Source: Nitrosopumilales archaeon (GTDB taxonomy: Archaea > Thermoproteota > Nitrososphaeria > Nitrososphaerales > Nitrosopumilaceae). From it: DNA of 6,186 nucleotides. Both the position numbers and the translations under genes were made by a program. Where the stretch lies: assembly GCA_016176745.1 (NCBI GenBank), contig JACOWO010000076.1, positions 1 to 6,186 of the forward strand, given 5' to 3'. Below are positions 5,896 through 6,186 of this stretch, in pieces (within the stretch, counting starts at the first letter, position 1; each line of letters opens with the position of its first letter). The notes under the pieces are model-generated. The model made no database searches and had not been told where the DNA came from. It was given only the letters and a program-made list of their open reading frames with translations.

Positions 5896-6186
5896 ATAAA
5901 CCCCTCTACATCAAAACCATCAACACAAGCACCTCCACCTCCACCAAAACAACAAGCACCTCCTCCACAACCAAAACCATCATCTCAGACACCTCCTCAA
6001 CCAGCTGCAAAACCAGTTTGGGAACAATGGAAGGATTCTCCAATGGGCAACTGGAATATACAAAAAGCAAAGGTGCCAGGTTATGTGAGTGCTCCAAACA
6101 GATACTATGCAAGTAGAGTTGTTCTTCGTGCTGATGTTCCAACAAGTAATTGGAATCTTCAAAAACCAAAGGTGCCAGGCTATACA
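5896..6186 (+). CDS. Pro/Gln-rich repeat protein, 5' end ambiguous, 3' end cut by window edge
   Basis: An open frame runs from just after a TAA (5893-5895) to the window edge, 97 codons. I do not recognise a family. Codons 3-40 are low complexity and rich in Pro, Gln, Lys and Ser (APPPPPKQQAPPPQPKP), probably a disordered linker. After WEQWKDSP comes a motif NWN[I/L]QK[A/P]KVPGY at codons 52-63, repeated at codons 85-96, a 33-residue period. Repeat conservation with synonymous and conservative changes is strong evidence that this frame is translated. The 5' end is odd: ATG 5890-5892 is at a sensible distance from the TATA box but is followed directly by in-frame TAA, and the first later ATG is 6043, after the Pro-rich part. 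Possible explanations are a nonsense mutation or sequence error, a non-standard start such as ATA 5896, or a shorter protein from 6043. No signal peptide is visible. Confidence 0.6.
   Translation, partial: MNPSTSKPSTQAPPPPPKQQAPPPQPKPSSQTPPQPAAKPVWEQWKDSPMGNWNIQKAKVPGYVSAPNRYYASRVVLRADVPTSNWNLQKPKVPGYT
6040..6186 (+). repeat. Coding tandem repeat, 99-bp (33-residue) period
   Basis: NWNIQKAKVPGY (6049-6084) recurs as NWNLQKPKVPGY (6148-6183), exactly 99 bp later. The preceding D-x-P (DSP at 6034-6042, DVP at 6133-6141) also recurs in register. Several differences are at third positions, which indicates selection on the protein. The second unit is cut by the window end, so more copies may follow. 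Confidence 0.8.

Noticed and set aside
5906..6169. Minus-strand ORF rich in Val/Glu/Leu opposite the Pro-rich region
   Set aside because: It is the antisense of Pro/Gln codons (CCA/CCT read as TGG/AGG and shifted frames). The in-register 33-residue repeat supports the plus strand.

Overview
The window looks like chromosomal DNA of an ammonia-oxidising archaeon (Nitrososphaerota/Thaumarchaeota, probably Nitrosopumilus-like). This is inferred from the AT-rich composition, the archaeal-type early shikimate genes (AroA'/AroB' instead of DAHP synthase and classical AroB), TATA-like boxes about 25 bases from start codons, frequent TTG/GTG starts and very compact spacing. I could not run a search, so the taxon is not proven.

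Left block (1-2381, minus strand): an operon for the start of aromatic biosynthesis, read right to left as aroA' (ADH synthase), aroB' (3-dehydroquinate synthase II) and aroD (type I dehydroquinase, cut by the window edge). Together they lead from the ADH precursor route to 3-dehydroshikimate. The most striking lesion in the window is here. A perfect 44-bp tandem duplication (537-626) at the 3' end of aroB' shifts the frame, replaces the last ten residues with one Tyr and a stop, and moves aroD from 3 nt to 74 nt downstream of the aroB' stop.

Middle block (2534-5091): a radical SAM enzyme of the MqnC/CofH family on the plus strand and a UbiD-type prenylated-FMN decarboxylase on the minus strand, convergent and sharing a TTAA at their stops. 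Placed beside the chorismate-forming operon, they suggest a futalosine-type menaquinone function (inference).

Right block (5203-6186): two small Cys/His-rich putative zinc proteins of unknown function, convergent with an 8-bp gap. After them comes the 5' part of a plus-strand Pro/Gln-rich protein with a 33-residue repeat. Its reading frame has no ordinary start: the ATG at the expected position is followed directly by TAA.

The gaps hold divergent promoter regions. The ubiD/zinc-protein gap contains a 12-bp perfect palindrome. I see no RNA genes, insertion sequences or CRISPR arrays.
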